A stretch of DNA of 64,000 nucleotides from Nonomuraea harbinensis. Lineage in GTDB: Bacteria; Actinomycetota; Actinomycetes; Streptosporangiales; Streptosporangiaceae. The translations under genes and the position numbers were made by a program. Under the pieces are notes generated by a model. It was not told the DNA's origin. It saw only the letters and a program-made list of their open reading frames with translations, and did not search any database. The DNA lies in the NCBI RefSeq assembly GCF_019396385.1, contig NZ_JAHKRN010000038.1, forward strand, positions 29,121 through 93,120. Direction: 5' to 3'. This document shows positions 33,397 through 42,304 of this stretch, piece after piece; position 1 is the first letter of the stretch; each line of letters starts with the position of its first letter.

Positions 33397-33904
33397 TGCG
33401 TGTGCGCCATGTAACCCGCCCGCCACGTCCCCGGTCAAGTCACGATCGCATCACGCGCGACACGCCCGGAAAACAGAAGTGTGATGAAAACCACGCTTCA
33501 GGGGCAAAACCGGGCCTCGGGGGCATGACTCACCGGGTGCGCGGGCCGAGCGGGACGATCACCGGAGAGCGGGCGTCCCGGACCGGCGGGCGGCACCCGC
33601 GCGAGTCTCCGCCTGGAGCCCGAATCCGAGGGCGTCATGCCTGGTCAAAGGCCCTTTCGGCACCATCTGACGCCGTATCCCGGCACATCGGGGCTACGGT
33701 GAGACGTCAAGCGTGGCCGGCGGCGCGGTCGTCCGCGGCGGTGCGCCCGGGTGGGAGACGGCGTGCGGCGGAGCGGCCGCCACGGCCCCGCGGACACGTT
33801 GAGCGGCGCTTTCCGCTACACGAACCGCTGGTATCCGCCATGATTAGCCACTGCACTACGGGTAACAGAATCCCCGATCGTTAACTCCCCGAGGAGAACT
33901 ACTG
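33397..33904. other. 508-bp intergenic region before the mIHF-like gene
   Basis: No convincing coding sequence is seen; small frames are short and without matches. The left part borders the LacI operator. The right end (33840-33904) is AT-richer (TGATTAGCCACTGCACTACG, then GGTAACAGAATCC) and leads to the GAGGAG ribosome-binding site of the gene at 33905, so the promoter of that gene should lie in the last 100 bp. Confidence 0.5.
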
Positions 33905-34210
33905 ATGGCACTTCCTACTCTCACCCCCGAGCAGCGCAAGGCGGCGCTGGAGAAGGCCGCGGAGGCCCGTGCCGCCCGCACCGCCCTGCTGGCGAAGGTC
34001 AAGGCGGGCGAGCTGTCGTTCTCGCAGCTGCTCGAGCGCGACGACGACATCGCCAAGAAGATCAAGGTGTCGCAGGCCCTGCGCGCCGTGAAGGGCGTCG
34101 GCCCGGCCAAGGCCACCGCTCTGATGGAGGAGGCCGGCGTCGACGAGAAGCGCCGCCTCGGCGGCCTGGGCGCCCAGCAGCGCAAGAAGCTGGTCGAAGC
34201 GCTCGGCTGA
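33905..34210 (+). CDS. mihF: actinobacterial integration host factor-like protein (mIHF/sIHF)
   Basis: A 101-residue small basic DNA-binding protein beginning MALPTLTPEQRKAALEKAAEA, the opening of actinobacterial IHF. A helix-rich middle (ELSFSQLLERDDDIAKKIKV) leads to the helix-two-turn-helix QALRAVKGVGPAKATALMEEAG, followed by RRLGGLGAQQRKKLVE. It shapes the nucleoid by binding DNA without strict specificity. The sequence differs in the middle from the canonical gmk-linked protein (VSQALRAVKGVG instead of VSALLESLPGVG), so it may be a second paralog. In most actinobacteria the gene lies between pyrF and gmk; here it stands alone. GAGGAG precedes ATG 33905. Confidence 0.88.
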   Translation: MALPTLTPEQRKAALEKAAEARAARTALLAKVKAGELSFSQLLERDDDIAKKIKVSQALRAVKGVGPAKATALMEEAGVDEKRRLGGLGAQQRKKLVEALG

Positions 34211-34224
34211 CCACCGGGCGGCCA

Positions 34225-34249
34225 GGTCCGCGCGATGCCCGCGCGGACC
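34225..34249 (+). terminator. strong hairpin terminator after mIHF gene
   Basis: GGTCCGCGCG, a 5-base loop ATGCC and CGCGCGGACC form a perfect 10-bp stem 14 nt after the mIHF stop. There is no T-tract, as is common in GC-rich actinobacteria. Confidence 0.7.
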
Positions 34250-34560
34250 GGCCGGCGACACCGGGATCGGCCGGCGCCGAGGGATGCCGGCCGTCGCACA
34301 AAGGGGATGACCGGGCCGAGTGGGGGCTGACGGGCGGATGTCACCGCCCCGAGGCGGGCCCGGTTCCGGCTGGCGCGACCAACGGGCACGCCAGCTGCTC
34401 CGGCCCTCGCCGGGGCAGGCCCGGCGGTCGGCACGGCCGCCCGCCGCACCGGCACGACCACCGCTCAGGGCGGCCCCGGGTCGCGCCGCGGGGATGACAC
34501 GCGCTCAGGAGCCACGCGGCAGAGCGACGCGCTCAGGCGCGCGTCATCATCACAGCGCGC
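34250..34560. other. 311-bp intergenic region
   Basis: Between the mIHF terminator and the convergent response-regulator gene. It is very GC-rich, with several short direct and inverted GC runs, but no gene, RNA or clear regulatory site is recognised. Confidence 0.5.
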
Positions 34561-35208
34561 TCAGGAGCGCAGATAGGCCAGGACGGCCAGGACCCGGCGA
34601 TGCTGGTCGCTGTCGTCGGCGTAGAGGCCGAGCTTGCTGAAGATGCTCCTGATGTGCTTCTCCACGGCCCCGTCGCTGATGACGAGCTGCCTGCCGATGG
34701 CGGGGTTGGACTTCCCCTCCGCCATCAGGCCCAGCACCTCGCGCTCGCGCGGGGTGAGCGAGGCGAGCGGGTCGTCCCTGCGCCTGCGCACCATCAACTG
34801 CGACACCACCTGCGGGTCGAACACGGTCCCGCCCGCGGCGACCCGCCGCAGGCCCTCCAGGAACTCCTCCACGTCGACGACCCGGTCCTTCAGCAGGTAA
34901 CCCACCGCGCCCCTGGCGTCGGCGAGCAGGTCGTCGGCGTACGACACCTCGACGTACTGCGACAGGATGAGCACCGGCGCCCCCGGCACCAGCTCCCTGG
35001 CCCGCACGGCGGCGCGCAGCCCCTCGTCGGTGAAGCTCGGCGGCATCCGCACGTCCACCACCGACACGTCCGGCCGGTGGGCGGCGACGGCCTCGACGAG
35101 GGCGTCGCCGTCGCCGACGGTCGCCACCACCTCGCAGCCGAACTCCTCGAGCAGCCTGACCAGGCCCTCCCTGATCAGCACGGCGTCATCGGCCACGACT
35201 ACACGCAC
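34561..35208 (-). CDS. NarL/FixJ-type response regulator
   Basis: A 215-residue regulator. The receiver domain starts MRVVVADDAVLIREGLVRLL and has the phosphoacceptor Asp at about residue 52 (VSVVDVRMPP), a Ser switch (LILSQYVEVSYADDLL) and Lys (GYLLKDRV). A LuxR-type HTH follows (LASLTPREREVLGLMAEGKS, VEKHIRSIFSKLGL). The gene overlaps the histidine-kinase gene by 10 bp and is transcribed with it. Target genes are unknown. The GTG start codes the first residue. Confidence 0.92.
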   Translation of the reverse strand: MRVVVADDAVLIREGLVRLLEEFGCEVVATVGDGDALVEAVAAHRPDVSVVDVRMPPSFTDEGLRAAVRARELVPGAPVLILSQYVEVSYADDLLADARGAVGYLLKDRVVDVEEFLEGLRRVAAGGTVFDPQVVSQLMVRRRRDDPLASLTPREREVLGLMAEGKSNPAIGRQLVISDGAVEKHIRSIFSKLGLYADDSDQHRRVLAVLAYLRS

Positions 35209-36446
35209 GGCACCTCCGCTACGATCACCGTCGGCCCGCCTTCGGGCGAGCTCACCGCGAGCTCCCCGTCGACGGCGCGGAGCCGGTCGGCCAGCCCGGC
35301 GAGACCGTGTCCCTTGGCGACGTGCGCGCCGCCGACCCCATCATCCCCGATGCTCAGCGCCAGGCGATCACCGGTGTGCACCAGCCGGATGGTGCAATGG
35401 GATGCCCGGCTGTGCTTGGCCACGTTGGTGAGCGACTCGGCGACGACGAAGTAGACCGCGTTCTCGACCGCGGCGTCGTACCGGCCGGTGGCCCGCACGT
35501 CCAGGTCCACGGGGACGGTGCAGCGGCCGGCGAGGGCGGCCAGGGCGGGCGCGAGCCCGCGGTCGGACAGGACGGGCGGGGCGATGCCGCGCGACAGGGC
35601 GCGCAGCTCGTCGAGCGTCTCGCGGGTCGAGGTGATCGCGGACCTGATCGTCGCCTGGGCGGCCTCGGGGTCCTTGTCGAGCTGCCGCTGCGCCCGCGAC
35701 AGCTCCATGGCCAGCGACACCAGCCGCTGCTGGGGGCCGTCGTGGATGTCGCGCTCCAGCTTGCGCAGCGCGTTGGCCTCGGCGGAGACCGCGGCGGCAC
35801 GCCCCTCGGCCAGGTCGTCGATGCGCTCCTGCAGCTCGGCCACGCCGGTGAGCAGCACCCGGCCGAGACCGGCGCGCAGCAGCGAGGAGCCGCGCACCAC
35901 GAACGGCATGATCAGCAGGAACAGGAACCCCAGCGTCACGTAGAAGACCAGGTTGACCAGGTAACCGTCGCCCAGGCCGAGCAGCTCGGGCAGCTCGACG
36001 TTGCCCGGGATGCGCGAGGTGACCAGGCCGTAGATCGGATAGGTCAGACCGGCCAGGGGCACCGCCCAGAAGACCGTGGTGAGCACGAACGACACCAGCG
36101 CGAGCGGGAAGTTCACGATGGCGTGCAGCAGGTCGAGCCAGGACTGGCCGCTGGTGAGCGGGTTGATGATCCGGCGGAATCGGCCGGCGCCCGGCGGCGG
36201 CGCCTTGTAGCGGGGGCGTACGGGCGGGCGCTTGAGCACGTCGGAGAGCCAGCCGCGCTCCGCGTCGGCGAACAGGCGGGCGGCCAGCATCGTCCCGGCC
36301 AGCACCGGCACGCCGATCCACACGACCATGCCGCCGAGGCCCGCGGCCAGCCCGGCGATCGAGATCACGAAGGCGAGCGCCGTCGCGGGGAACCCCACGA
36401 GCGTGTAGCGGGTGTCCAGCAGAACCCGCCTTGTCAGGGAGCGCAT
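35199..36446 (-). CDS. membrane sensor histidine kinase (NarL-type partner)
   Basis: A 415-residue kinase. The N-terminal half has about four to five transmembrane segments (LVGFPATALAFVISIAGLAAG; VNLVFYVTLGFLFLLIMPFVV) and a domain common to actinobacterial sensor proteins. The HisKA_3 dimerisation domain contains LERDIHDGPQQRLVSLAMEL, with the phosphoacceptor His near residue 235. The HATPase region has YFVVAESLTNVAKHS and SIGDDGVGGAHVAKGHGLAG. It should phosphorylate the response regulator encoded just downstream. The signal is unknown. Confidence 0.92.
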   Translation of the reverse strand: MRSLTRRVLLDTRYTLVGFPATALAFVISIAGLAAGLGGMVVWIGVPVLAGTMLAARLFADAERGWLSDVLKRPPVRPRYKAPPPGAGRFRRIINPLTSGQSWLDLLHAIVNFPLALVSFVLTTVFWAVPLAGLTYPIYGLVTSRIPGNVELPELLGLGDGYLVNLVFYVTLGFLFLLIMPFVVRGSSLLRAGLGRVLLTGVAELQERIDDLAEGRAAAVSAEANALRKLERDIHDGPQQRLVSLAMELSRAQRQLDKDPEAAQATIRSAITSTRETLDELRALSRGIAPPVLSDRGLAPALAALAGRCTVPVDLDVRATGRYDAAVENAVYFVVAESLTNVAKHSRASHCTIRLVHTGDRLALSIGDDGVGGAHVAKGHGLAGLADRLRAVDGELAVSSPEGGPTVIVAEVPCV

Positions 36447-36633
36447 GCCCCAAACGCTAAGGCCCCCGCGTGCCCTTTTCGACCCGGTCTGCCGGTGTCA
36501 GGGGGTGGGGACAGCCCTACCCCCGGCGGTCCTGCCGGCCTGCCCGGAAGACGGTGGCGCGCGTCAGTGTGCCCGGGAGCCGCGGACGGAAGCCTTGAAC
36601 CCATCGTTCCCCCGATGAATCGAGGCATCCCCG

Positions 36634-37905
36634 ATGACCGTCCTGCTGGAGCGGCCGCGCACCGCGCCGCCCGCCGCACGCGATCCGTTCATCGACGTCC
36701 TGCGGGTGCTCGGCATGGCGCTGGTGGTGCTGCAGCACTGGACCATCCCGGTGCTCGGCTACGACGGCGCCCGGCTGACCACCGGCAACGCGCTGGCCAC
36801 GCCGGGCGTGTGGGTGGTGACGTGGATCAGCCAGGTGATGCCGCTGGTGTTCTTCGCGGGCGGGGCGGCGAACGCGATCAGCTTCCGCCGCTCCGCCGCC
36901 GGCGGGCCGCGCTGGCTGACGGGCCGGCTGCGGCGGCTGGCCTGGCCGCTGCTGCCGCTCGCCGCGGTCTGGATCCCGCTGCCGCACCTGCTGCTCGCGC
37001 TGGGCGTGCCCGAGCAGCCGCTGCAGGTGGGGGCCCGGCTGACGGGCCAGCTGCTGTGGTTCCTCGCCGTCTACCTGATCGCCGTGGTCGCGACCCCGTA
37101 CCTGCTGGGCCTGCACGAGCGGTACGGTGCGCGCGTGCCGATGGCGCTGGCCGCCGGGGCGGTGCTGACGGACGTGGCCCGGTTCGCGTCCGGGATCGAC
37201 GCGGCCGGCTACCTGAACGTGCTCTTCGTGTGGCTGGCGGTGCACCAGCTCGGGTTCCTGTACGCGGACGGGCGGCTGGCGCGGCCGGGCCTGATGGCGG
37301 CCTGCGGGTACGGGGCGGCGGCGCTGCTGGTCGCGTTCGGCCCGTACCCGGGCAGCATGATCGGGCTGCCCGGCGCCGAGACCTCGAACATGGCGCCGCC
37401 CACGCTGGCGATCATGGCCGTCGGGTTCGGGCAGGTGGGGCTGGCCGTCCTGCTGCGGGAGCGGATCCTGCGGCTGCCGCTGCGCCGCCTGCTCGCCTGG
37501 GCGGGGCCGCGGATGATGACCGCGTACCTGTGGCACATGCCGGCGCTGTTCGCGGTGACGGGCGTGGTCGTGGTGGGGCTGGGCGTGCCCACGCCCGAAC
37601 CCGGCGGCGGGGACTGGTTCGCGGGGTGGCCGCTCTGGTTCGGGCTGCTGTGCCTGGTGCTGTGGCCGCTGATGCGGTGGTTCGCCCGGTACGAGGAGCC
37701 GCCCGCGTTCGCGTACGGGATCGCCGGCTGGGGCATCGCGCTGGCGGCGGCCGCGCTGGTCGGCGGCGGGCTGCTGACGCTGACCGTCGCGGGGTTCGCC
37801 CCGGGGGCGGCGCCGGTGGCGGCGGTCGCGGCGATCGCGGGCGGGCTGTGGCTGACGAGGGTGAGCGCGCCGAAACGCGACCGTCATCTCGCCGGGGCAG
37901 AATGA
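36634..37905 (+). CDS. acyltransferase family 3 membrane protein
   Basis: A 423-residue multi-pass protein with about ten hydrophobic helices. The N-terminus reads RDPFIDVLRVLGMALVVLQHW, the family-3 opening with the essential His, and MPLVFFAGGAANAISFRR. WHMPALFAVTGVVV is a later family block. Family members O-acylate sugars, peptidoglycan or antibiotics at the membrane. The acceptor is unknown. It is followed by a GNAT gene 6 nt after its stop, likely co-transcribed. Confidence 0.85.
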   Translation: MTVLLERPRTAPPAARDPFIDVLRVLGMALVVLQHWTIPVLGYDGARLTTGNALATPGVWVVTWISQVMPLVFFAGGAANAISFRRSAAGGPRWLTGRLRRLAWPLLPLAAVWIPLPHLLLALGVPEQPLQVGARLTGQLLWFLAVYLIAVVATPYLLGLHERYGARVPMALAAGAVLTDVARFASGIDAAGYLNVLFVWLAVHQLGFLYADGRLARPGLMAACGYGAAALLVAFGPYPGSMIGLPGAETSNMAPPTLAIMAVGFGQVGLAVLLRERILRLPLRRLLAWAGPRMMTAYLWHMPALFAVTGVVVVGLGVPTPEPGGGDWFAGWPLWFGLLCLVLWPLMRWFARYEEPPAFAYGIAGWGIALAAAALVGGGLLTLTVAGFAPGAAPVAAVAAIAGGLWLTRVSAPKRDRHLAGAE

Positions 37906-37911
37906 CACGCC

Positions 37912-38415
37912 ATGACGACCATCCGCCCGCCGGTCGAGTCCGATCTGCCCGCCGTCGCCGCGGTCTACGCCCACTACGTCACCGAGACCGTCGCCACCTT
38001 CGACGAGACGCCGCCGACCGTGGACGAGTGGCGGGCGAAGGCGGCGGCGATCATCGGGGCGGGGCTGCCGTTCCTGGTGGCCGAGGAGGACGGCGAGGTG
38101 CTCGGGTTCGCCTACGCCGCCCGCTACCGGCCCAAGCCCGCCTACCGGCACACGCTGGAGGACACCGTCTACCTCGCGCCCGGGGCGACCGGGCGCGGGC
38201 TCGGCGGGATGCTGCTGGCCGAGCTGATCGCCGCCGCCCGGCAGGCCGGCGCCCACCAGCTCGTCGCGGTCGTCGCGGGCAGCGGCGAGGAGACGGCGTC
38301 GCTCAACCTGCACGCCGCCTTCGGGTTCGTGGAGGCGGGACGGCTGCGCCGGGTGGGGTTCAAACACGGCCGCTGGATCGACACCACGCTGCTCCAACTC
38401 GGCCTGGGGTCCTAG
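37912..38415 (+). CDS. GNAT N-acetyltransferase, phosphinothricin-acetyltransferase type
   Basis: A 167-residue enzyme of the PAT/MnaT branch: IRPPVESDLPAVAAVYAHYV, FLVAEEDGEVLGFAYAARYR, TVYLAPGATGRGLGGMLLAEL (acetyl-CoA loop) and NLHAAFGFVEAGRLRRVGFK. It transfers acetyl from acetyl-CoA to an amino group, such as methionine sulfone or phosphinothricin analogues. It begins 6 nt after the acyltransferase gene. Confidence 0.88.
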   Translation: MTTIRPPVESDLPAVAAVYAHYVTETVATFDETPPTVDEWRAKAAAIIGAGLPFLVAEEDGEVLGFAYAARYRPKPAYRHTLEDTVYLAPGATGRGLGGMLLAELIAAARQAGAHQLVAVVAGSGEETASLNLHAAFGFVEAGRLRRVGFKHGRWIDTTLLQLGLGS

Positions 38416-38444
38416 CATCCCGCAGACTTCGGCAGGATAGAGGT

Positions 38445-40943
38445 GTGAGCCTTCTCATCGACCGCCTGCCCGACGAGATCGACGCCGATCCCGACACCAT
38501 CTACGAAGCGTTCGCCTCCTGGAACGCCGAGAGGGGGCTCACGCTCTATCCCGCCCAGGAGGAGGCGCTGATCGAGGTGGTCTCGGGCAGCAACCTGATC
38601 CTGGCCACCCCCACCGGCTCCGGCAAGAGCCTGGTCGCCGCCGGCGCCCACTTCACCGCCCTGACCCGCGACCAGCGGACCTTCTACACCGCGCCGATCA
38701 AGGCGCTGGTGTCGGAGAAGTTCTTCGACCTGTGCGCCGTCTTCGGCACCGAGAACGTCGGCATGATGACCGGCGACGCCAGCGTCAACCCGGGCGCCCC
38801 GATCATCTGCTGCACCGCCGAGATCCTGGCCAACGTGGCGCTGCGCGACGGCGCCAGGGCCGACATCGGCCAGGTGGTGATGGACGAGTTCCACTTCTAC
38901 GCCGAGCCCGACCGCGGCTGGGCCTGGCAGGTGCCGCTGCTGGAGCTGCCGCACGTGCAGTTCGTCCTGATGTCGGCGACGCTCGGCGACGTGTCCATGT
39001 TCGAGCGCGACCTGACCCGGCGCACCGGCCGCCCCACGGCCGTGGTCAAGAACGCCGAGCGGCCCGTCCCGCTGGTCTACTCCTACCGGATGACGCCGCT
39101 GCACGAGACGCTCGAGGAGATGCTGTCCACCTCCCAGGCCCCCGTCTACGTGGTCCACTTCACGCAGGCGGCCGCCATGGAGCGGGCCCAGTCGCTGATG
39201 AGCATCAACATGTGCACCAAGGCCGAGAAGGAAGCGATCGCCACGATGATCGGCGGCTTCCGGTTCACCACGCGCTTCGGCCGCGCCCTGTCGAGGCTGG
39301 TCCGCCACGGCATCGGCGTCCACCACGCGGGCATGCTGCCCAAGTACCGGCGGCTGGTCGAGCGGCTGGCCCAGGCCGGGCTGCTCAAGGTCATCTGCGG
39401 CACCGACACGCTCGGCGTGGGCGTCAACGTGCCGATCCGCACGGTGCTGTTCACCGCGCTGTCCAAGTACGACGGCAACAAGGTGCGGCGGCTGCGCGCC
39501 CGCGAGTTCCACCAGATCGCCGGCCGGGCGGGCCGGGCCGGGTTCGACACCATCGGTTACGTCGCCTGCCAGGCCCCCGAGCACGACATCGAGAACGCCC
39601 GCGCGCTGGCCAAGATCGGCGACGACCCGAAGCGGCGGCGCGGCTACGCCCGCAAGAAGCCGCCGGAGGGGTTCGTCGGCTGGAGCGAGGAGACGTTCCA
39701 GAAGCTCCAGCAGGCCGAGCCCGAGCCGCTCCAGTCCCGGTTCAAGGTGAGCAACGCGATGCTGCTGGCCGTCATCAACCGGCCCGGCGACTGCTTCCAG
39801 GCGATGAAGCACCTGCTCACCGACAACCACGAAGACCGCAAGTGGCAGCGGCGGCACATCAGCCAGGCCATCGCGATCTACCGGTCGCTGCTGGCCGGCG
39901 GCGTCGTCGAGCAGCTCCGCGAGCCCGACGAGCAGGGCCGCCGCGCCCGGCTGACCATCGAGCTGCAGGAGGACTTCGCGCTCAACCAGGCGCTGTCGAC
40001 GTTCGCGCTGGCCGCCTTCGAGCTGCTCGACCGCGAGTCGCCCGGCTACGCCCTCGACATGGTGTCGATCGTCGAGTCCATCCTGGACGACCCGCGCCAG
40101 ATCCTGTCGGCCCAGCTGAAGAAGGCGCGCGGCGAGGCCGTCGCCGAGATGAAGGCCGACGGCGTCGAGTACGAGGAGCGCATGGAGGCGCTCGCCGAGA
40201 TCATGTACCCGATGCCGCTGGAGGACCTGCTGCTCGGCGCGTACGAGACCTACCGGCGCGGCCACCCGTGGGTCGGCGACTACACCGTCAGCCCCAAGTC
40301 CGTGGTCCGCGACCTGTACGAGCGGGCGATGACGTTCAGCGAGTACATCCAGTTCTACGAGCTGGCCCGCTCCGAGGGCACCGTGCTGCGCTACCTGGCC
40401 GACGCCTACCGCACGCTCTCGCGTACCGTCCCCGAGCACCTGAAGACCGAGGAGTTCGTCGACCTGATCGAGTGGCTCGGCGAGCTGGTGCGCCAGGTCG
40501 ACTCCAGCCTGATCGACGAGTGGGAGAAGCTCGCCAACCCCGGCGAGGCGCTGGAGCGGCGCGACCAGCTGGAGACCAAGGTGCGCCCGGTCACCGGCAA
40601 CCCGCGGGCGTTCCGGGTGCTGGTGCGCAACGCCATGTTCCGGCTCGCCGAGCTGTGCGCGCTGGAGAAGGAGGCGGAGCTGGAGGAGCTCGCTCCCGAC
40701 GTCGACTGGGGCGCCGCGCTCGACGCCTACTACGACGAGCACGAGGAGATCCTCACCGACGCCGACGCCCGCGGGCCGGCGCTGCTGCGCATCGAGGAGG
40801 AGCCCGGCGTGTGGAAGGTCCGCCAGACGGTGAAGGACCCCGCGGGCGACGGCGACTGGGGCATCGACGCCCAGGTCGACCTGACGGCGTCCGACGAGGA
40901 GGGCCACGCCGTCATCCACGTGCAGGGGCTCAACCGGCTCTAG
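38445..40943 (+). CDS. DEAD/DEAH-box helicase with DUF3516 C-terminus
   Basis: An 832-residue Ski2-like superfamily 2 helicase. Motifs in order are Q-like LYPAQEEALIEVV, Walker A ATPTGSGKSLVAAGA, TAPIKALVSEKF, the DEFH box QVVMDEFHFYAEPDRGW, SAT as LMSATLGD, and motif VI QIAGRAGRAGFDTIGY. Between and after lie the DUF3516 helical region (SNAMLLAVINRPGDCFQAMKHLL) and an unusual C-terminal domain with many acidic residues. It is a conserved actinobacterial helicase presumed to work on RNA or DNA. The GTG start at 38445 is followed by SLLIDRLPDEIDADPDTIYE. Confidence 0.92.
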   Translation: MSLLIDRLPDEIDADPDTIYEAFASWNAERGLTLYPAQEEALIEVVSGSNLILATPTGSGKSLVAAGAHFTALTRDQRTFYTAPIKALVSEKFFDLCAVFGTENVGMMTGDASVNPGAPIICCTAEILANVALRDGARADIGQVVMDEFHFYAEPDRGWAWQVPLLELPHVQFVLMSATLGDVSMFERDLTRRTGRPTAVVKNAERPVPLVYSYRMTPLHETLEEMLSTSQAPVYVVHFTQAAAMERAQSLMSINMCTKAEKEAIATMIGGFRFTTRFGRALSRLVRHGIGVHHAGMLPKYRRLVERLAQAGLLKVICGTDTLGVGVNVPIRTVLFTALSKYDGNKVRRLRAREFHQIAGRAGRAGFDTIGYVACQAPEHDIENARALAKIGDDPKRRRGYARKKPPEGFVGWSEETFQKLQQAEPEPLQSRFKVSNAMLLAVINRPGDCFQAMKHLLTDNHEDRKWQRRHISQAIAIYRSLLAGGVVEQLREPDEQGRRARLTIELQEDFALNQALSTFALAAFELLDRESPGYALDMVSIVESILDDPRQILSAQLKKARGEAVAEMKADGVEYEERMEALAEIMYPMPLEDLLLGAYETYRRGHPWVGDYTVSPKSVVRDLYERAMTFSEYIQFYELARSEGTVLRYLADAYRTLSRTVPEHLKTEEFVDLIEWLGELVRQVDSSLIDEWEKLANPGEALERRDQLETKVRPVTGNPRAFRVLVRNAMFRLAELCALEKEAELEELAPDVDWGAALDAYYDEHEEILTDADARGPALLRIEEEPGVWKVRQTVKDPAGDGDWGIDAQVDLTASDEEGHAVIHVQGLNRL

Positions 40944-41413
40944 GAAGTCAGCGCCCTCGTCAACAACACTGTCATGAACACGCTGTTGGGGTCGGGGCGG
41001 TAGTCCGCGAACGGCTCGCAGAAGGTGAAGCCGAATTTCTCGTACAGCCGCCGCGCCGGCAGGTAGAACTCGGCGGAGCCGGTTTCGAGGCTCAGCCGCC
41101 GGATCCCCATCCGCTCCGCCTCGGCGATGATGTGGGCGAGCAGGAAGGACGCCACGCCACCGCGTTTGCGGGCGGTGGCGGTGCGCATGGACTTGAGCTC
41201 CGCGTGTCCGGGGTCGAGCCGCTTGATCGCGCCGCAGCCGACCAGCGTGCCGTCGTCCCACACGGACCAGAACGTGATCTCGGGGCGGCGCAGGCCGTCG
41301 AGGTCGAGGGCGTGTTTGCTCTCGGGCGGCGTGGTGGACAGCATCTCTCTGACGTGCTCGTCCAGGAATTTGGCGATCTCGTCGCCGGTGAGGTCGTCGA
41401 CCACGATCTCCAT
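40940..41413 (-). CDS. GNAT N-acetyltransferase
   Basis: A 157-residue GNAT: ITFWSVWDDGTLVGCGAIKR, ELKSMRTATARKRGGVASF with the acetyl-CoA loop, LLAHIIAEAERMGIRRLSLETG, and FYLPARRLYEKFGFTFCEPF. It resembles YsnE/YncA-type enzymes of unknown substrate. Its stop (TAG) overlaps the helicase stop tail-to-tail through a shared CTAG (40940-40943). ATG 41413 lies within a GGGGGC context; GAGGGGG can act as ribosome-binding site. Confidence 0.87.
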   Translation of the reverse strand: MEIVVDDLTGDEIAKFLDEHVREMLSTTPPESKHALDLDGLRRPEITFWSVWDDGTLVGCGAIKRLDPGHAELKSMRTATARKRGGVASFLLAHIIAEAERMGIRRLSLETGSAEFYLPARRLYEKFGFTFCEPFADYRPDPNSVFMTVLLTRALTS

Positions 41414-41563
41414 TTTTGCCGCCCCCTCCGCTCGCCGATTGACGGTACATCTCCCGCGTTAAGGGGATGTTTCGGCGTTTTCACGGAGGGAGACTCTCTC
41501 CCCGGGGTCCTGGGCTGGCCCCCGCGAAGAGCAGCCCCGGCTCCCGGCGGGGAAAGAAAAAGC

Positions 41564-41603
41564 CGTGTGCCGGAATGGACTGGCAAGGGCATTCCGGCAC
41601 ACG
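41564..41603 (-). terminator. intrinsic terminator of the secreted-protein gene
   Basis: CGTGTGCCGGAATG pairs with CATTCCGGCACACG in a perfect 14-bp stem with a 12-base loop. On the minus strand it is followed by GGCTTTTTCTTTCC, a real T-tract, so this is a textbook Rho-independent terminator. It serves the gene whose stop is at 41690. Such T-tracts are rare in actinobacterial terminators. Confidence 0.88.
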
Positions 41604-41689
41604 CCTGTTAATTCATAATCGCTTCACGATGTTCGGCGTCTCGTCATGACAATGTCCCAAGATCGTGACATTTCGGCCTTCCGGGCCTC

Positions 41690-42253
41690 TCAGCAGGCGG
41701 CAATCCTGCAGATCTTGCCCAGCATCTTCTTGCTGTCCTTGATCTGCATCTTGAAGTCCGAGGTGGCGGGCTTGCTCCACTCCCCCGCGACTGTGTAGAT
41801 CACCAGCGCGTTCGCGCGCCGCGTCACGATGCCGCGCTCGCCGCCGATGGCCACCCGCCTGCCGCTGTAGGCCTGGCCGGTGACGGCGATCGACTCGTCG
41901 CCGAGCTTCACCCGCTTGCCCGTGAACCGGTAGCTCTTGGTGCCGCAGGCGGAGACCGCGGAACGGATGTCCCGCATCGCCTTCTTGGCCCCGGCCTTCG
42001 AGGTGTAGAGGATCACCTGCTCGGACTTCGAGTAGTCGGGCACGGCCGTGTAGATGAGGGTCTTGGCGGCCTTCCGGCCGGACCGGGCGAGCGTCGCCCT
42101 GTCACACGGGTTGACGACGAGCCGCGCGGCGGTCCGCCCGCTCACCGCCCAGCTGTGCTCGGGGTTGTCATCCTTCTTGGCGGCGGCCTTCTCGTACAGC
42201 ATGAAACCGTCGGGAATGGCGACCGCTGCGGCTAACAGGAGTATGGAGATCAT
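41690..42253 (-). CDS. secreted protein of unknown function
   Basis: A 187-residue protein with a short signal (MISILLLAAAVAIPDGFMLY) and a soluble domain rich in Lys and Arg (AAAKKDDNPEHSWAVSGRTAA). Four cysteines are visible (NPCDR, VSACGTK, GKICRIAAC), probably forming disulphides, with the last at the C-terminus. The pattern of a sensor-like small secreted domain is present, but no known family is recognised. It ends 87 nt before a strong terminator and starts just after dusB on the same strand, so it could be its operon partner. Confidence 0.65.
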   Translation of the reverse strand: MISILLLAAAVAIPDGFMLYEKAAAKKDDNPEHSWAVSGRTAARLVVNPCDRATLARSGRKAAKTLIYTAVPDYSKSEQVILYTSKAGAKKAMRDIRSAVSACGTKSYRFTGKRVKLGDESIAVTGQAYSGRRVAIGGERGIVTRRANALVIYTVAGEWSKPATSDFKMQIKDSKKMLGKICRIAAC

Positions 42254-42304
42254 GGTCCCCGATGGTACGAGCCGCCGATGCAGGGATTCTTGCAGCCCGC
42301 TTGC

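Noticed and set aside
33475..33530. Short ATG frame of 14 codons in the gap before the mIHF gene
   Set aside because: Too short, with no ribosome-binding site and no sign of selection that I can see.
35307..40943. A very long open frame on the plus strand that continues into the helicase
   Set aside because: The part before 38445 is antisense to the histidine kinase and in a different frame from the acyltransferase and GNAT genes. It is low-complexity translated GC-rich DNA, so only the helicase portion is real.
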